Positions 18,572 to 28,402 of a stretch of 47,265 bases of DNA are shown piece by piece (the stretch's first letter is position 1; every line of letters begins with the position of its first letter). Location: assembly GCF_004000905.1 (NCBI RefSeq), contig NZ_BIMD01000040.1, positions 1 through 47,265 on the forward strand, in the 5' to 3' direction. The notes beneath the pieces are model-generated. The model had not been told where the DNA came from, made no database searches, and saw only the letters and a program-made list of their open reading frames with translations. Source of the stretch: Paenibacillus humicus NBRC 102415 (lineage in GTDB: Bacteria; Bacillota; Bacilli; Paenibacillales; Paenibacillaceae). The position numbers and the translations under genes are program-made.

Positions 18572-19405
18572 ATGTCGTATTTATCCGTCAGCACATGGAG
18601 CCTGCATCGGCTTCTCGGTCCTCTTCGCTGGACGATATGGGACGAGGAGGACGGCGTACACAGGACGGCGCTGGAGCCGCAGCCGGAAGAGCTGTCCTTG
18701 CTGGAGCTGCCCGCTGCAGCGGCAGCGAAAGGCTTTCAGGCGCTCGAGGTATGCCACTTCCACTTTCCTTCCCGGGAGCCGGACGATCTCATGAAGCTCA
18801 GAGCCGCATTTCGGAATGCAGGAATCGCATTCGATACGCTGTTGCTGGACTACGGGGATCTGACTTCGCCGGATCCACGCAGAGTCGAGGCGGACGAGCG
18901 GTATATCTCGTCCTGGATCGATGCTGCCGCCCTTGCCGGAGCGAAGAAGGTGCGGGTCATTGCAGGAGAAGCGATGCCGACCGATGAGGGGGCTCTAGCC
19001 CGCTCCGCTGCGAGCCTGGACAGACTGTCGGCCTATGCGCACGAATGCGGGGTGCGCATCGTGACGGAGAATTTCAAGCCTCTGACCTCCACAGGTCCCA
19101 GCTGCCTCAAGCTGCTCGGGCGGACGGAGAAGCCGCTGGCGATGATAACGGATTTCGGCAATTTCAAGGGCGCGGCCAAATACGAAGAGCTGGCGATGAT
19201 TTTGCCGAGAAGCTTGTCCGTGCACGCCAAGGCCGAGTTCGACGAGCACGGCATCCCGGACGAGCAGGAGCTTCGCCTTTGTTTGGAAGCTGTCCGCCAT
19301 TCGGGTTACGACGGCTCCTACGTCATCATCTATGACGGTCCCGGGGACATGTGGGCCGGAATCGAGAGGGTGCGCCGAATCGTGGAGCCCTATGCGGCCG
19401 GCTGA
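18572..19405 (+). CDS. Sugar phosphate isomerase/epimerase family (AP endonuclease 2-like TIM barrel)
   Basis: A 277-residue TIM-barrel protein of the xylose-isomerase-like/AP endonuclease 2 superfamily. Members isomerise or epimerise sugars, with carboxylate and His side chains binding divalent metal. Candidate active-site stretches are ALEVCHFHFPS, GVRIVTENFKPLTS, AMITDFGNFKG, LSVHAKAEFDEHG and YDGSYVIIYDGPG. No signal peptide is present. Strong Shine-Dalgarno AAAGGAGA precedes ATG 18572. It is monocistronic between a terminator and the heat-shock promoter; the substrate is unknown. Confidence 0.82.
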   Translation: MSYLSVSTWSLHRLLGPLRWTIWDEEDGVHRTALEPQPEELSLLELPAAAAAKGFQALEVCHFHFPSREPDDLMKLRAAFRNAGIAFDTLLLDYGDLTSPDPRRVEADERYISSWIDAAALAGAKKVRVIAGEAMPTDEGALARSAASLDRLSAYAHECGVRIVTENFKPLTSTGPSCLKLLGRTEKPLAMITDFGNFKGAAKYEELAMILPRSLSVHAKAEFDEHGIPDEQELRLCLEAVRHSGYDGSYVIIYDGPGDMWAGIERVRRIVEPYAAG

Positions 19406-19415
19406 AGCCTTGCAG

Positions 19416-19457
19416 ATACCAAATCACTTGACAATCGTCGAGTAGGTTTGGTATTTT
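19416..19457 (+). promoter_or_regulatory. Promoter of the hrcA heat-shock operon, framed by an inverted repeat
   Basis: -35 TTGACA (19428-19433) and -10 TATTTT (19452-19457) are separated by 18 bases, directly upstream of CIRCE. ATACCAAA (19416-19423) and TTTGGTAT (19447-19454) form an 8-bp inverted repeat around the -35, with the right arm overlapping the -10 and followed by Ts. It could also serve as a terminator for the upstream gene. Confidence 0.75.
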
Positions 19458-19468
19458 TGTATTAAATG

Positions 19469-19495
19469 TTAGCACTCATCAAGGTGGAGTGCTAA
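19469..19495. promoter_or_regulatory. CIRCE element, HrcA operator
   Basis: TTAGCACTC, nine bases, then GAGTGCTAA: an exact match to the CIRCE consensus inverted repeat bound by the HrcA repressor. It lies between the promoter and hrcA, giving autoregulated heat induction of the operon. Confidence 0.98.
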
Positions 19496-19547
19496 CGGCG
19501 AACCGGCAAGCCGGCCGAAAATGGATACGCACGGGAGGAGAACGCGG

Positions 19548-20576
19548 ATGTTAACCGAACGACAGCAGCTTATTCTTGGCGCCATCATCAATGACTATAT
19601 CCGGTCTGCCGAGCCTGTAGGTTCCCGCAGCATCTCCAAGCGGGGAGACGTAGGGTTCAGCCCTGCGACCATCCGCAACGAGATGGCGGATCTGGAGGAG
19701 CTCGGCTTCCTGGAGCAGCCCCATACATCGGCCGGACGCATCCCTTCCATTCAGGGATACCGGTATTACGTCGACCATTTAATGAAGCATGACAGCGTCA
19801 CGGACAACGAGCTCAAGACCATGCGGTCGTTTTTTGCGAGCCGGATGATCGAGATGGAGCAAGTCGTCCAGCATGCCGCGATGATTATCTCGAACCTGAC
19901 CAATTACACCTCGATCGTGCTCGGACCCGATTCGGTCAATCAGGCGCTCAAGCATTTCCAGCTTGTTCCCCTTGGCGGAGACAAGGCGGTCGCGATCGTC
20001 GTCACGGATACCGGCCATGTCGAGAACCGCACGGTGACGATTCCGGCCGATCTGGACATGAGCGACATGGAGAAGGCGGTCCGTTTTCTCAACGAGAGGC
20101 TGAGCGGAGTTCCGCTGCTGCGGCTCAAGTCGCGGCTGTTCTCGGAAGCCGGGGAAGAAATGGGTCGTTACGCCGAGCAGATCGAAGGGCTTCTGGGCAT
20201 ACTTGAACAGGCGCTGCGGCCGGAGCAGGACGGCAGGCTGTTCGTCTCCGGCACGACCAACATCTTAACGCAGCCGGAGTTCAAGGATGTCGACAAGGTC
20301 AAGACTCTGTTCGATCTGCTCGACGAGACGCCGACGATGCTGAAGCTGTTCTCGTCCATGCCGGAAGGCATCCAGGTGCGGATCGGAACCGAGAACGACC
20401 ATGAGGCGATAGCGAGCTGCAGCCTGATTACGGCGACTTATGCTCTCGACGGACATTCGCTCGGCACGATCGGCATTCTCGGCCCTACCCGGATGGACTA
20501 CGGCAAGGTCATCAGCCTTTTGGGAGCGCTCAGCAGCAACATGCATTTGATGATCGGGCGCGGAGGGCAGCGCTGA
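19548..20576 (+). CDS. hrcA: Heat-inducible transcription repressor HrcA
   Basis: A 342-residue repressor of class I heat-shock genes. The N-terminal winged helix-turn-helix (residues 1-75) begins MLTERQQLILGAIINDYI and includes SPATIRNEMADLEELGFLEQPHTSAGRIPS. The central GAF-like and inserted domains follow, including TNYTSIVLGPD and the C-terminal GPTRMDYGKVISLLG signature. HrcA binds CIRCE, and its activity depends on GroEL. I choose ATG 19548, behind GGGAGGAG, since the conserved family start is MLTERQ. An in-frame ATG at 19521 would add nine residues. First gene of hrcA-grpE-dnaK-dnaJ. Confidence 0.97.
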   Translation: MLTERQQLILGAIINDYIRSAEPVGSRSISKRGDVGFSPATIRNEMADLEELGFLEQPHTSAGRIPSIQGYRYYVDHLMKHDSVTDNELKTMRSFFASRMIEMEQVVQHAAMIISNLTNYTSIVLGPDSVNQALKHFQLVPLGGDKAVAIVVTDTGHVENRTVTIPADLDMSDMEKAVRFLNERLSGVPLLRLKSRLFSEAGEEMGRYAEQIEGLLGILEQALRPEQDGRLFVSGTTNILTQPEFKDVDKVKTLFDLLDETPTMLKLFSSMPEGIQVRIGTENDHEAIASCSLITATYALDGHSLGTIGILGPTRMDYGKVISLLGALSSNMHLMIGRGGQR

Positions 20577-20595
20577 AGCGGAGACATTGGATCCC

Positions 20596-20652
20596 GCACC
20601 GCCATGGTGCAGGATGACCGGGCTAGATCCCGGTACATAAGCCGCTAGCGGC
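20596..20652 (+). other. Three consecutive short stem-loops between hrcA and grpE
   Basis: GCACC/GGTGC (20596-20610), ACCGGG/CCCGGT (20617-20634) and the 12-base palindrome GCCGCTAGCGGC (20641-20652) fill the 100-base gap. No T-run follows. They may separate the stability of the hrcA and grpE-dnaK message segments (inference). Confidence 0.5.
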
Positions 20653-20676
20653 GATTATTGCAGGAGGTGAGTATGC

Positions 20677-21282
20677 TTGGAATCCAAGAAGAATACGCTA
20701 GATGAACAGGAACAGCATCACGAAGGGGATAGGATGGACCCGGATGAGCAGACGGCCGAGCAGGCATCGGCTGCCGCGGCAGGCGAGCCGGCTCCGGCAG
20801 AGGGCGGGGCGGAAGCCGAAGCTCCCGCAGCAGATCCGCGCTACGACGAGCTGTCGAAGCAGGCGGAGGAGCACCAGCAGCGCTATCTGCGCGCACAGGC
20901 GGACTTCGACAATTTCCGCCGCCGCACGCAGAAGGAGAAGGAAGAGCTTGCCCAGTACGCCTCCTCGAAGCTTCTGACCCAGCTTTTGCCGGTCGTCGAC
21001 AACTTCGAGCGCGCGCTAGCGGCGGCAGCCGGCAGCGGCGATTCCGATTCGCTTGCCAAGGGCGTGGACATGATTTTCCGCCAGCTGCAAGGCGTTCTTG
21101 AACAGGAAGGCCTCAAAGCGATGGAAGCGGTCGGAAGCCCGTTCAACCCCGAGTTCCATCAGGCGATCATGCAGGTGGAGTCGGAAGACCATGAGGAAGG
21201 CATCGTCGTGGAGGAAGTCCAGAAGGGCTATATCCTCAAGGACAAGGTGCTTCGCCCTGCGATGGTCAAGGTCAGCGGTTAA
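20677..21282 (+). CDS. grpE: Nucleotide exchange factor GrpE
   Basis: A 201-residue DnaK cochaperone that accelerates ADP release. The N-terminal ~55 residues are acidic and low complexity. A long dimerisation helix follows, with QRYLRAQADFDNFRRRTQKEKEE, and then the beta domain ending VVEEVQKGYILKDKVLRPAMVKVSG, the family signature. The start is a TTG codon (20677), 9 bases after AGGAGG. An overlapping out-of-frame ATG at 20673 opens only a nine-codon frame. It is the second cistron of the heat-shock operon. Confidence 0.96.
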   Translation: MESKKNTLDEQEQHHEGDRMDPDEQTAEQASAAAAGEPAPAEGGAEAEAPAADPRYDELSKQAEEHQQRYLRAQADFDNFRRRTQKEKEELAQYASSKLLTQLLPVVDNFERALAAAAGSGDSDSLAKGVDMIFRQLQGVLEQEGLKAMEAVGSPFNPEFHQAIMQVESEDHEEGIVVEEVQKGYILKDKVLRPAMVKVSG

Positions 21283-21372
21283 GCGGTCGTCCCGGCGCAT
21301 TAAGCTGCCTTTAAGATACAGAGGTTATACTTCATTTATAAAATGTGGATGAAAACGAAGGAGGATATACTC

Positions 21373-23211
<1,839 letters not shown>

Positions 23212-23594
23212 GCGGGTTGCTTCTTCGACGCGAATGGACAGGGATGGACTTGAAGGAGCCGTTCGCGTTACCATAGCAATAGCCATCCATCAAGCGGCTC
23301 CGCCTTTTTCCAAGCAGCGCCCTGCGGCCATCCGGCCCGGGGCACCGGGAGGGAGAGGGCGGCAAGCCGTTTGTTGCGTGTTTGAGCAAGGGTGAAAGTA
23401 AGAGTTTAGATGCGGATATGCGGGAGTGGTCTGTTCGGGTCTGGAAAAACGTCAGTGGTCGCCTTTGAAGACAAATTTCAACCCTTTTAAGGGGTTGTGA
23501 AAAAAGAAAGTTGTCTTCAACAGCGATGGGAAGATCGAACAGTTCCTACAGCATGCTTGAGCATATCGATAAAATCTCATGGGGGTGAGAGAGG
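23212..23594. other. Long structured dnaK-dnaJ intergenic region
   Basis: This 383-base gap has no credible gene. It contains two overlapping, mutually exclusive inverted repeats: 23229-23237 with 23259-23267, and 23255-23261 with 23295-23301. The second is followed closely by TTTTT (23305-23309). Further on, a perfect 10-bp inverted repeat TTGAAGACAA/TTGTCTTCAA (23466-23475 with 23511-23520) encloses a smaller hairpin (about 23480-23497). The arrangement suggests attenuation or processing that separates dnaK from dnaJ expression. Confidence 0.55.
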
Positions 23595-24731
23595 TTGGCG
23601 GACAAACGCGATTATTATGAGGTGCTTGGAGTCGATAAAGGCGCCTCGGGCGAAGACATCAAGAAGGCTTACCGCAAGATGGCCAGGCAGTACCATCCCG
23701 ACGTGAACAAGGAAGCGGATGCGGAAAGCAAGTTCAAGGAAGTGAAGGAAGCCTACGACACGCTGAGCGACGATCAGAAGCGTTCGGTGTATGATCAGTA
23801 CGGCCACGTCGACCCGAATCAGTTCGGAGGAGGCGGCTTCTCCGGACAGGACTTCGGAGGCGGCTTCGGCGACATCTTCGACATGTTCTTCGGCGGCGGA
23901 GGCGGCCGGCGCGATCCTAACGCGCCGCAGCGGGGCAACGACCTGCAGTATACGATGACGATCGAGTTCAAGGAAGCGGTGTTCGGCAAGGAAACCGAGA
24001 TCACCATTCCGCGGACCGAAAATTGCGATACATGCCACGGCTCCGGCGCCAAGCCGGGAACGAAGCCGGAAACCTGCTCGGTCTGCCGCGGCAGCGGTCA
24101 GCAGGAGGTCGTGCAGAACACGCCTTTCGGCCGCATGGTCAACCGCCGCGCCTGCACGAACTGCAGCGGCACCGGCAAAATCATCAAAGAAAAATGCGGC
24201 ACCTGCCATGGCGCCGGCAAAGTCAAAAAACAGCGTAAAATCACGGTCAAGATTCCGGCGGGCGTGGACGAAGGCGCTCAAATCCGCCTGACCGGCGAGG
24301 GCGAAGGCGGAACGAAAGGCGGCCCGAACGGCGATCTGTACATCGTGCTGCGCGTCAAGCCGCATGAATTCTTCGACCGCGAGAACGACGACATCTACTG
24401 CGAGATCCCGCTCACGTTCGCGCAGGCGGCGCTCGGCGACGAGATCGAGATTCCGACGCTGACCGAGAAGGTCAAGCTGAAGATTCCGGCCGGCACCCAG
24501 ACGGGCACGTATTTCCGCCTGAAGGGCAAAGGCGTGCCGAAGCTGCGCGGCTACGGCAACGGCGACCAGCATGTCAAGGTGACGGTCGTGACGCCGACCG
24601 CCCTCAGCGACGAGCAGAAGGATCTGCTTCGCCAGCTCGGCGGCTTAGGCGGCTCCTCGGCTCCTGGCCAGGAGCAGGAGCATCACGAAAGCATTTTCGA
24701 CCGGATGAAAAAGGCTTTCCGGGGCGACTAG
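23595..24731 (+). CDS. dnaJ: Chaperone protein DnaJ (Hsp40)
   Basis: A 378-residue type I Hsp40 that stimulates DnaK ATPase and delivers substrates. It has the J domain with HPD (in YHPDVNKE, about residues 33-40), a Gly/Phe-rich linker (about 75-105) and four zinc-binding CxxCxGxG repeats ([32 protein letters not shown]). The C-terminal substrate-binding domains follow. The start is TTG 23595, behind GGGGGTGAGAG; the encoded [13 protein letters not shown] is the family N-terminus. A strong terminator follows, ending the heat-shock operon; in B. subtilis prmA comes next, here it is 12.4 kb away. Confidence 0.97.
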   Translation: MADKRDYYEVLGVDKGASGEDIKKAYRKMARQYHPDVNKEADAESKFKEVKEAYDTLSDDQKRSVYDQYGHVDPNQFGGGGFSGQDFGGGFGDIFDMFFGGGGGRRDPNAPQRGNDLQYTMTIEFKEAVFGKETEITIPRTENCDTCHGSGAKPGTKPETCSVCRGSGQQEVVQNTPFGRMVNRRACTNCSGTGKIIKEKCGTCHGAGKVKKQRKITVKIPAGVDEGAQIRLTGEGEGGTKGGPNGDLYIVLRVKPHEFFDRENDDIYCEIPLTFAQAALGDEIEIPTLTEKVKLKIPAGTQTGTYFRLKGKGVPKLRGYGNGDQHVKVTVVTPTALSDEQKDLLRQLGGLGGSSAPGQEQEHHESIFDRMKKAFRGD

Positions 24732-24753
24732 TTCTGCAAGGCAAGGCAATAAG

Positions 24754-24785
24754 GTGCGTTCTTCTCCTTGAAGAGCGCACTTTTT
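24754..24785 (+). terminator. Rho-independent terminator of the heat-shock operon
   Basis: GTGCGTTCTTC/GAAGAGCGCAC (24754-24764 with 24770-24780, one wobble pair) with a five-base loop is followed by TTTTT. Confidence 0.93.
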
Positions 24786-24890
24786 GTCTTTTGAATCAGC
24801 AATTATGATGGGTATCATGCTGACACATAAATTCTATCGCCGCAATAAAAGGTGAACGCGCTTGAGAAAGCACGACCAGCTTTGCATGTA

Positions 24891-24928
24891 TGAAAGCGCT
24901 TGACACGATCCCATCCTGCGCTTATGAT
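24891..24928 (+). promoter_or_regulatory. Strong promoter of the GntR/ribosyl-operon with overlapping cre-like site
   Basis: A consensus -35 TTGACA (24900-24905) and -10 TATGAT (24923-24928) are separated by exactly 17 bases. TGAAAGCGCTTGAC (24891-24904) matches the first eleven positions of the cre consensus and overlaps the -35 element. This suggests CcpA-mediated catabolite repression. Confidence 0.8.
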
Positions 24929-24940
24929 TAACCCGTGGTC

Positions 24941-24957
24941 AATTGGATGATCCAATT
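24941..24957. promoter_or_regulatory. GntR operator 1 (palindrome)
   Basis: AATTGGATGATCCAATT is a perfect 17-bp palindrome around a central G. It lies about 12 bases after the -10 element, so a bound repressor would block initiation. A near-identical copy lies at 25717-25733. The FadR subfamily of GntR proteins binds short palindromes of this size. Confidence 0.8.
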
Positions 24958-24993
24958 ACGGCAACGTGCGAGATAGAGAGGAAAGACTTATTT

Positions 24994-25689
24994 ATGACGA
25001 TTAAGAAAATCAAATATCATCGGGTCTACGAGGATGTCATCGAGCAGCTGAAAACCCTTATTCTCGAAGGCAACCTCGCCCCAGGAGACTTCCTGCCGAC
25101 GGAGAGGGAGCTGGCCCAGTCGTTCGGCATCAGCCGCGGCACGCTGCGGGAGGCGTTCCGCATCCTGGAGCGCGAAGGGCTGATCGAGGCCAGGCCCGGC
25201 GGCGGCCGCTTCCTGAGCAAGTCGCTTGAAGTCGCCGAGGACCGCAGCCGCATCCTCGACAATATCGAGCGGGCGACGATCATTGAACTGCTGGAGGCCC
25301 GCGAGCTGTTCGAGACCGGCATCGTGGAGCTCGCCGCCAAGCGGGCGACCGAGGAGGATATCGCGGAGATCGAAGACGCTTTCGAGGCTTGGGGAAGGAT
25401 CGATCTCGACGGGGACCGCTCCAAGCCGGATCAGGCTTTCCACCTGTCGATCGCCAAGGCGACCCATAATGTCGTGCTCGTCAACATGATCGAGCTGCAG
25501 ATGGATATGCTGCAGCGCACGCTGAGCAAGACGGCGGTCATTCCCGGCCGCAAGAGCGAGGTCTACGAGGAGCATCTGCTCATTCTGCAGGCGATCAAGG
25601 AACGGGATCCCGTCAAGGCGAGGCTTGCCTTGCTCAACCATTTGAGCCATGTGAAGGACAATATTCAACGAAACGCGGTTCAAGCCTAA
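24994..25689 (+). CDS. GntR-family regulator, FadR/FCD subfamily
   Basis: A 231-residue regulator. The N-terminal winged helix has the GntR pattern YEDVIEQLKTLILEGNLAPGDFLPTERELAQSFGISRGTLREAFRILEREGLIEARPGGGRFL (about residues 10-72 in full). The C-terminal all-helical FCD domain contains DQAFHLSIAKATHN, a typical metal/ligand-binding segment. FCD regulators usually sense small organic acids or sugar acids. I choose ATG 24994; an in-frame start at 24943 would lie inside the operator. Palindromes at 24941-24957 and 25717-25733 flank the gene, predicting autoregulation and control of the downstream operon. Confidence 0.93.
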   Translation: MTIKKIKYHRVYEDVIEQLKTLILEGNLAPGDFLPTERELAQSFGISRGTLREAFRILEREGLIEARPGGGRFLSKSLEVAEDRSRILDNIERATIIELLEARELFETGIVELAAKRATEEDIAEIEDAFEAWGRIDLDGDRSKPDQAFHLSIAKATHNVVLVNMIELQMDMLQRTLSKTAVIPGRKSEVYEEHLLILQAIKERDPVKARLALLNHLSHVKDNIQRNAVQA

Positions 25690-25716
25690 GGGGAGATCCC
25701 CTTTTTCTTCACCCTA

Positions 25717-25757
25717 AATTGGGTGATCCAATTATCCAGCTGTCCAATCATCCAAAT
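25717..25757. promoter_or_regulatory. GntR operator 2 plus adjacent half-site
   Basis: AATTGGGTGATCCAATT (25717-25733) differs from operator 1 at one base. A further partial copy in the opposite sense, TCCAATCATCCAAAT (25743-25757), keeps TTGGATGAT on the minus strand. Both sit between the regulator stop and the AtuA-like gene, so expression of the catabolic genes may be controlled separately from the regulator. Confidence 0.7.
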
Positions 25758-25802
25758 GTTTCCAGAACGATCTACTACGACTTGAAAAGGAGGGAGACCG
25801 AG

Positions 25803-27152
25803 ATGAGCACAGACATTCGAATCTTATCGCCCTGCGGCATGCTGGGATACGGATTTCCGGAGAAATCCTTCATGAACGGAATGAGCCAGGAGCCGCACGG
25901 CATCGTCGTGGATGCCGGCTCGACCGATGGAGGACCGCACAAGCTGGGCGCCGGCGTCTCCATCGTCAGCAAGAGGGCGGTGAAGAAGGACCTCGGCATC
26001 ATGATTCCAGCCGGACTATCCAGCGGAATACCGATCATCATCGGCTCGGCCGGGGGCTCCGGAGCGAGAACGCATGTGAACTGGACGCTGGAGATCATCG
26101 ACGAGCTCCTGGAGGAAATGAACCTGCAGGCCAGCATTACCGTCATCTGGGCAGACTTCTCTCAGCAGGATATCCGGCAGGCCAGAGAGGAAGGGCGGAT
26201 CGTCTCCCTGAGTCCGAACATTCCGCCGCTCACGGAAGAGGCCATCGCGGCTACGAACAGCATCGTGGCCCAGATGGGACACGAGCCGATCGTCGAAGCG
26301 CTGCGAGGCGGGGCGGATATCATCGTCTGCGGCAGAGCCTACGATCCATCGCCGTTCGCGGCTATCGGCATCTATCATGGCAAGGATCCGGGCCTGTCCT
26401 ACCATCTGGGCAAGATTTTGGAATGCGGCGCGCTGTGCGCCGAGCCGGGCACGACCAAGGACAGCATTCTCGGGACGATCGGCGACGGCTATTTCACCGT
26501 CCAATCGCTCAATCCGGACCGGACCTGCAGCGAGACAAGCGTGGCGGCCCATACGTTCTACGAGAAGGAGCATCCCTACATCCTGCATGGACCGGGCTTC
26601 ACGCTGGACCTGGAGTTATGCCGCTTCGAGGAAAGCAGTCCTGGCGTCGTGCGCGTCAGCGGCAGCCGGTATCTACCGGCAGAGACGTATAGAATCAAGC
26701 TCGAAGGCGCGAGGCAGACCGCTTACCGGACCTTCGTCGTGGCGGGCATCCGCGACCCGATCCTGCTGGGCAAGCTGGAGGCGGTCCAGGAGCTGGTCCG
26801 CAGCCAGGCGAAGGACTACTATCGGGACATCCCGGAGTCGGATTACGAGATCCGCTTCTACAACTACGGGATGAACGGCGTGCTGGGCAGCCAGGAGCCG
26901 GAGGCGTTCCGGGGACATGAGGTCGGCGTCATGTTCGAGGTTGTCGCCCGCACGCAGGAGCTGGCCAGCAGCATCTGCGCGACCGTCCGCTCGACCTTCC
27001 TGCATTACGGCTATGAGGGACGCAAGTCGACCGCCGGCAATCTGGCCTTTCCGTTCGCTCCCAGCGATATCGAGTTCGGGCCGGTATATGCGTTTTCCGT
27101 GTACCACCTGATGGAATCGAGACCGGATGTCTTCACGATCGAGCAGCGATAA
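25803..27152 (+). CDS. AtuA-like protein (DUF1446 / acyclic terpene utilisation family)
   Basis: A 449-residue protein resembling the AtuA/DUF1446 family, whose founding member is in acyclic terpene catabolism of Pseudomonas but whose reaction is not established. Family-like features are VDAGSTDGGPHKLG, IIIGSAGGSGARTHVNWTLEI, the GGADIIVCGRAYDPSPFAAIG block and LGKILECGALCAE. No signal peptide is present, so it is cytoplasmic. ATG 25803 follows AAAAGGAGGGAG; upstream in-frame starts would run through the operators. A DUF4387 gene starts 14 bases downstream, a pairing I recall from other genomes. It may process the acid or aglycone part of the imported compound; that is inference. Confidence 0.75.
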   Translation: MSTDIRILSPCGMLGYGFPEKSFMNGMSQEPHGIVVDAGSTDGGPHKLGAGVSIVSKRAVKKDLGIMIPAGLSSGIPIIIGSAGGSGARTHVNWTLEIIDELLEEMNLQASITVIWADFSQQDIRQAREEGRIVSLSPNIPPLTEEAIAATNSIVAQMGHEPIVEALRGGADIIVCGRAYDPSPFAAIGIYHGKDPGLSYHLGKILECGALCAEPGTTKDSILGTIGDGYFTVQSLNPDRTCSETSVAAHTFYEKEHPYILHGPGFTLDLELCRFEESSPGVVRVSGSRYLPAETYRIKLEGARQTAYRTFVVAGIRDPILLGKLEAVQELVRSQAKDYYRDIPESDYEIRFYNYGMNGVLGSQEPEAFRGHEVGVMFEVVARTQELASSICATVRSTFLHYGYEGRKSTAGNLAFPFAPSDIEFGPVYAFSVYHLMESRPDVFTIEQR

Positions 27153-27166
27153 GGAGGAAGCAAGCC

Positions 27167-27493
27167 ATGACCAAGCTCGGCGATATGGCCAAGGTGCTGC
27201 GAAGCAAAAACTCCGGCCCCTTTGAACTTACTCTGGATGTGCTCTTCGACTCCAGGGAAATGTATGAACACGTCAAGAACTCCGGTTCCGTCACAAGAGA
27301 AGCCGTCAGCAAGGCTTATGGAATGACGGAGGAACGGATTCATCACTTTGTCTTTTTCGACCAGGCGCTCGGCTTCAAGGTGACGATGTCGCGGGATATC
27401 TCCTCCGGCAGCGCCGGAGACCGGGATGTGTACGGAGCCCAGCAGCATGCCCCGCTCATGCAGCTGGAAATCCATTGTCCCCGGGAGGTGTAG
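27167..27493 (+). CDS. DUF4387 family protein
   Basis: A 108-residue cytoplasmic protein matching the DUF4387 pattern: LGDMAKVLRSKNSGPFELTL near the start, EERIHHFVFFDQALGFKVTM in the middle and SSGSAGDRDVYGAQQHAPLM near the end. The family is uncharacterised and usually accompanies or is fused to AtuA/DUF1446-type proteins, probably as a partner subunit. Strong Shine-Dalgarno AAGGAGGAA precedes ATG 27167. The next gene begins 3 bases after the stop. Confidence 0.82.
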   Translation: MTKLGDMAKVLRSKNSGPFELTLDVLFDSREMYEHVKNSGSVTREAVSKAYGMTEERIHHFVFFDQALGFKVTMSRDISSGSAGDRDVYGAQQHAPLMQLEIHCPREV

Positions 27494-27496
27494 GCT

Positions 27497-28390
27497 ATGA
27501 ACGTCATGAAGCGGCTGCGGCAGGACTGGGTTCTTTACGCCATGCTGTTCCTGCCCCTGCTCTACTTCTTCATCTTCCATCTCATCCCGCTGTACGGCAT
27601 GAAGCTCGCCTTCCAGGATTACCGCATCATCGGCGACCCTGTCTGGGTCGGATGGAAGCATTTCAAGACGCTGTTCAGCTCGCCGGCATTCGCCAGCGTG
27701 CTCCAGAACACCATCATCATCAGCTTGATGAAGATCATCTTCGTCTTTCCGATTCCGATCGCGCTGTCTCTCTTCATCAATGAAGTGCGCAGCTCCAAGT
27801 ACCGCAAATACGTGCAGTCCGTGCTTTACCTGCCGCATTTCCTGTCCTGGGTCGTCATCGCGGGAATCTGGATCAGCCTTCTGAATCCGGCGACCGGCGG
27901 CGTCAACCAGATCGCGAGCTTCTTCCAGCTGCCGTCGGTCGATTATATGACGAGCAAGGAGCATATCCGCTGGGTGCTCGTCTTCTCGGAGATTTGGCGC
28001 AGCGCGGGATGGGATTCCATCATCTATCTGGCTGCGATCATGAAAATCAGCCCGGGGCTGTACGAAGCGGCCAAGATCGACGGCGCGACCCGGCTGCAGC
28101 AGATGCGCTTCATTACGATGCCCCATCTCTACAGCACTGTTGTAACCGTCTTCATTCTCAATCTGGGCTTCTTCATGAATGCCGGCTTCGATCAGGTGTT
28201 CAACTTCATGAATGCATCGGTCATCAGCGTCGTGGACATTCTGGACACGTATGTGTACCGGATCGGCATCGGCAACGGCCAGTTCGCCTATGCGACAGCG
28301 GCAAGCCTGTTCAAGGGCGTCATCGGCATCGTCCTCATCCTGGGCACGCATTTCATCTCGAAGCGCATCTCAGGCAAAGGCGTCTGGTAG
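27497..28390 (+). CDS. ABC transporter permease, LplB-type
   Basis: A 297-residue permease with about six membrane segments, of the LplB subfamily of carbohydrate importers. Typical features are the N-terminal WVLYAMLFLPLLYFFIFHLIPLYG, the YLPHFLSWVVIAGIW segment and the EAA loop YEAAKIDGATRLQQMRFITMPHL. GGGAGGTG overlaps the end of the DUF4387 gene and precedes ATG 27497. It pairs with the YtcP-type permease and lipoprotein that follow. LplB-type systems often import oligosaccharides or glycosides and rely on a shared ATPase; none is encoded here. Confidence 0.92.
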   Translation: MNVMKRLRQDWVLYAMLFLPLLYFFIFHLIPLYGMKLAFQDYRIIGDPVWVGWKHFKTLFSSPAFASVLQNTIIISLMKIIFVFPIPIALSLFINEVRSSKYRKYVQSVLYLPHFLSWVVIAGIWISLLNPATGGVNQIASFFQLPSVDYMTSKEHIRWVLVFSEIWRSAGWDSIIYLAAIMKISPGLYEAAKIDGATRLQQMRFITMPHLYSTVVTVFILNLGFFMNAGFDQVFNFMNASVISVVDILDTYVYRIGIGNGQFAYATAASLFKGVIGIVLILGTHFISKRISGKGVW

Positions 28391-28402
28391 GGGGGATAAC
28401 AA

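Noticed and set aside
23497-23706. Possible small gene before dnaJ
   Set aside because: It overlaps the dnaJ start in another frame, has no good ribosome binding site and lies over the inverted repeat.
24943-24993. Earlier start for the GntR regulator
   Set aside because: It would place the operator palindrome inside the coding region and lacks a ribosome binding site; the GntR fold starts after 24994.
27011-28351. 446-codon minus-strand open frame opposite the AtuA-like/DUF4387/LplB genes
   Set aside because: Composition dominated by Asp, His, Arg and Glu; no motif; overlaps three confident plus-strand genes.
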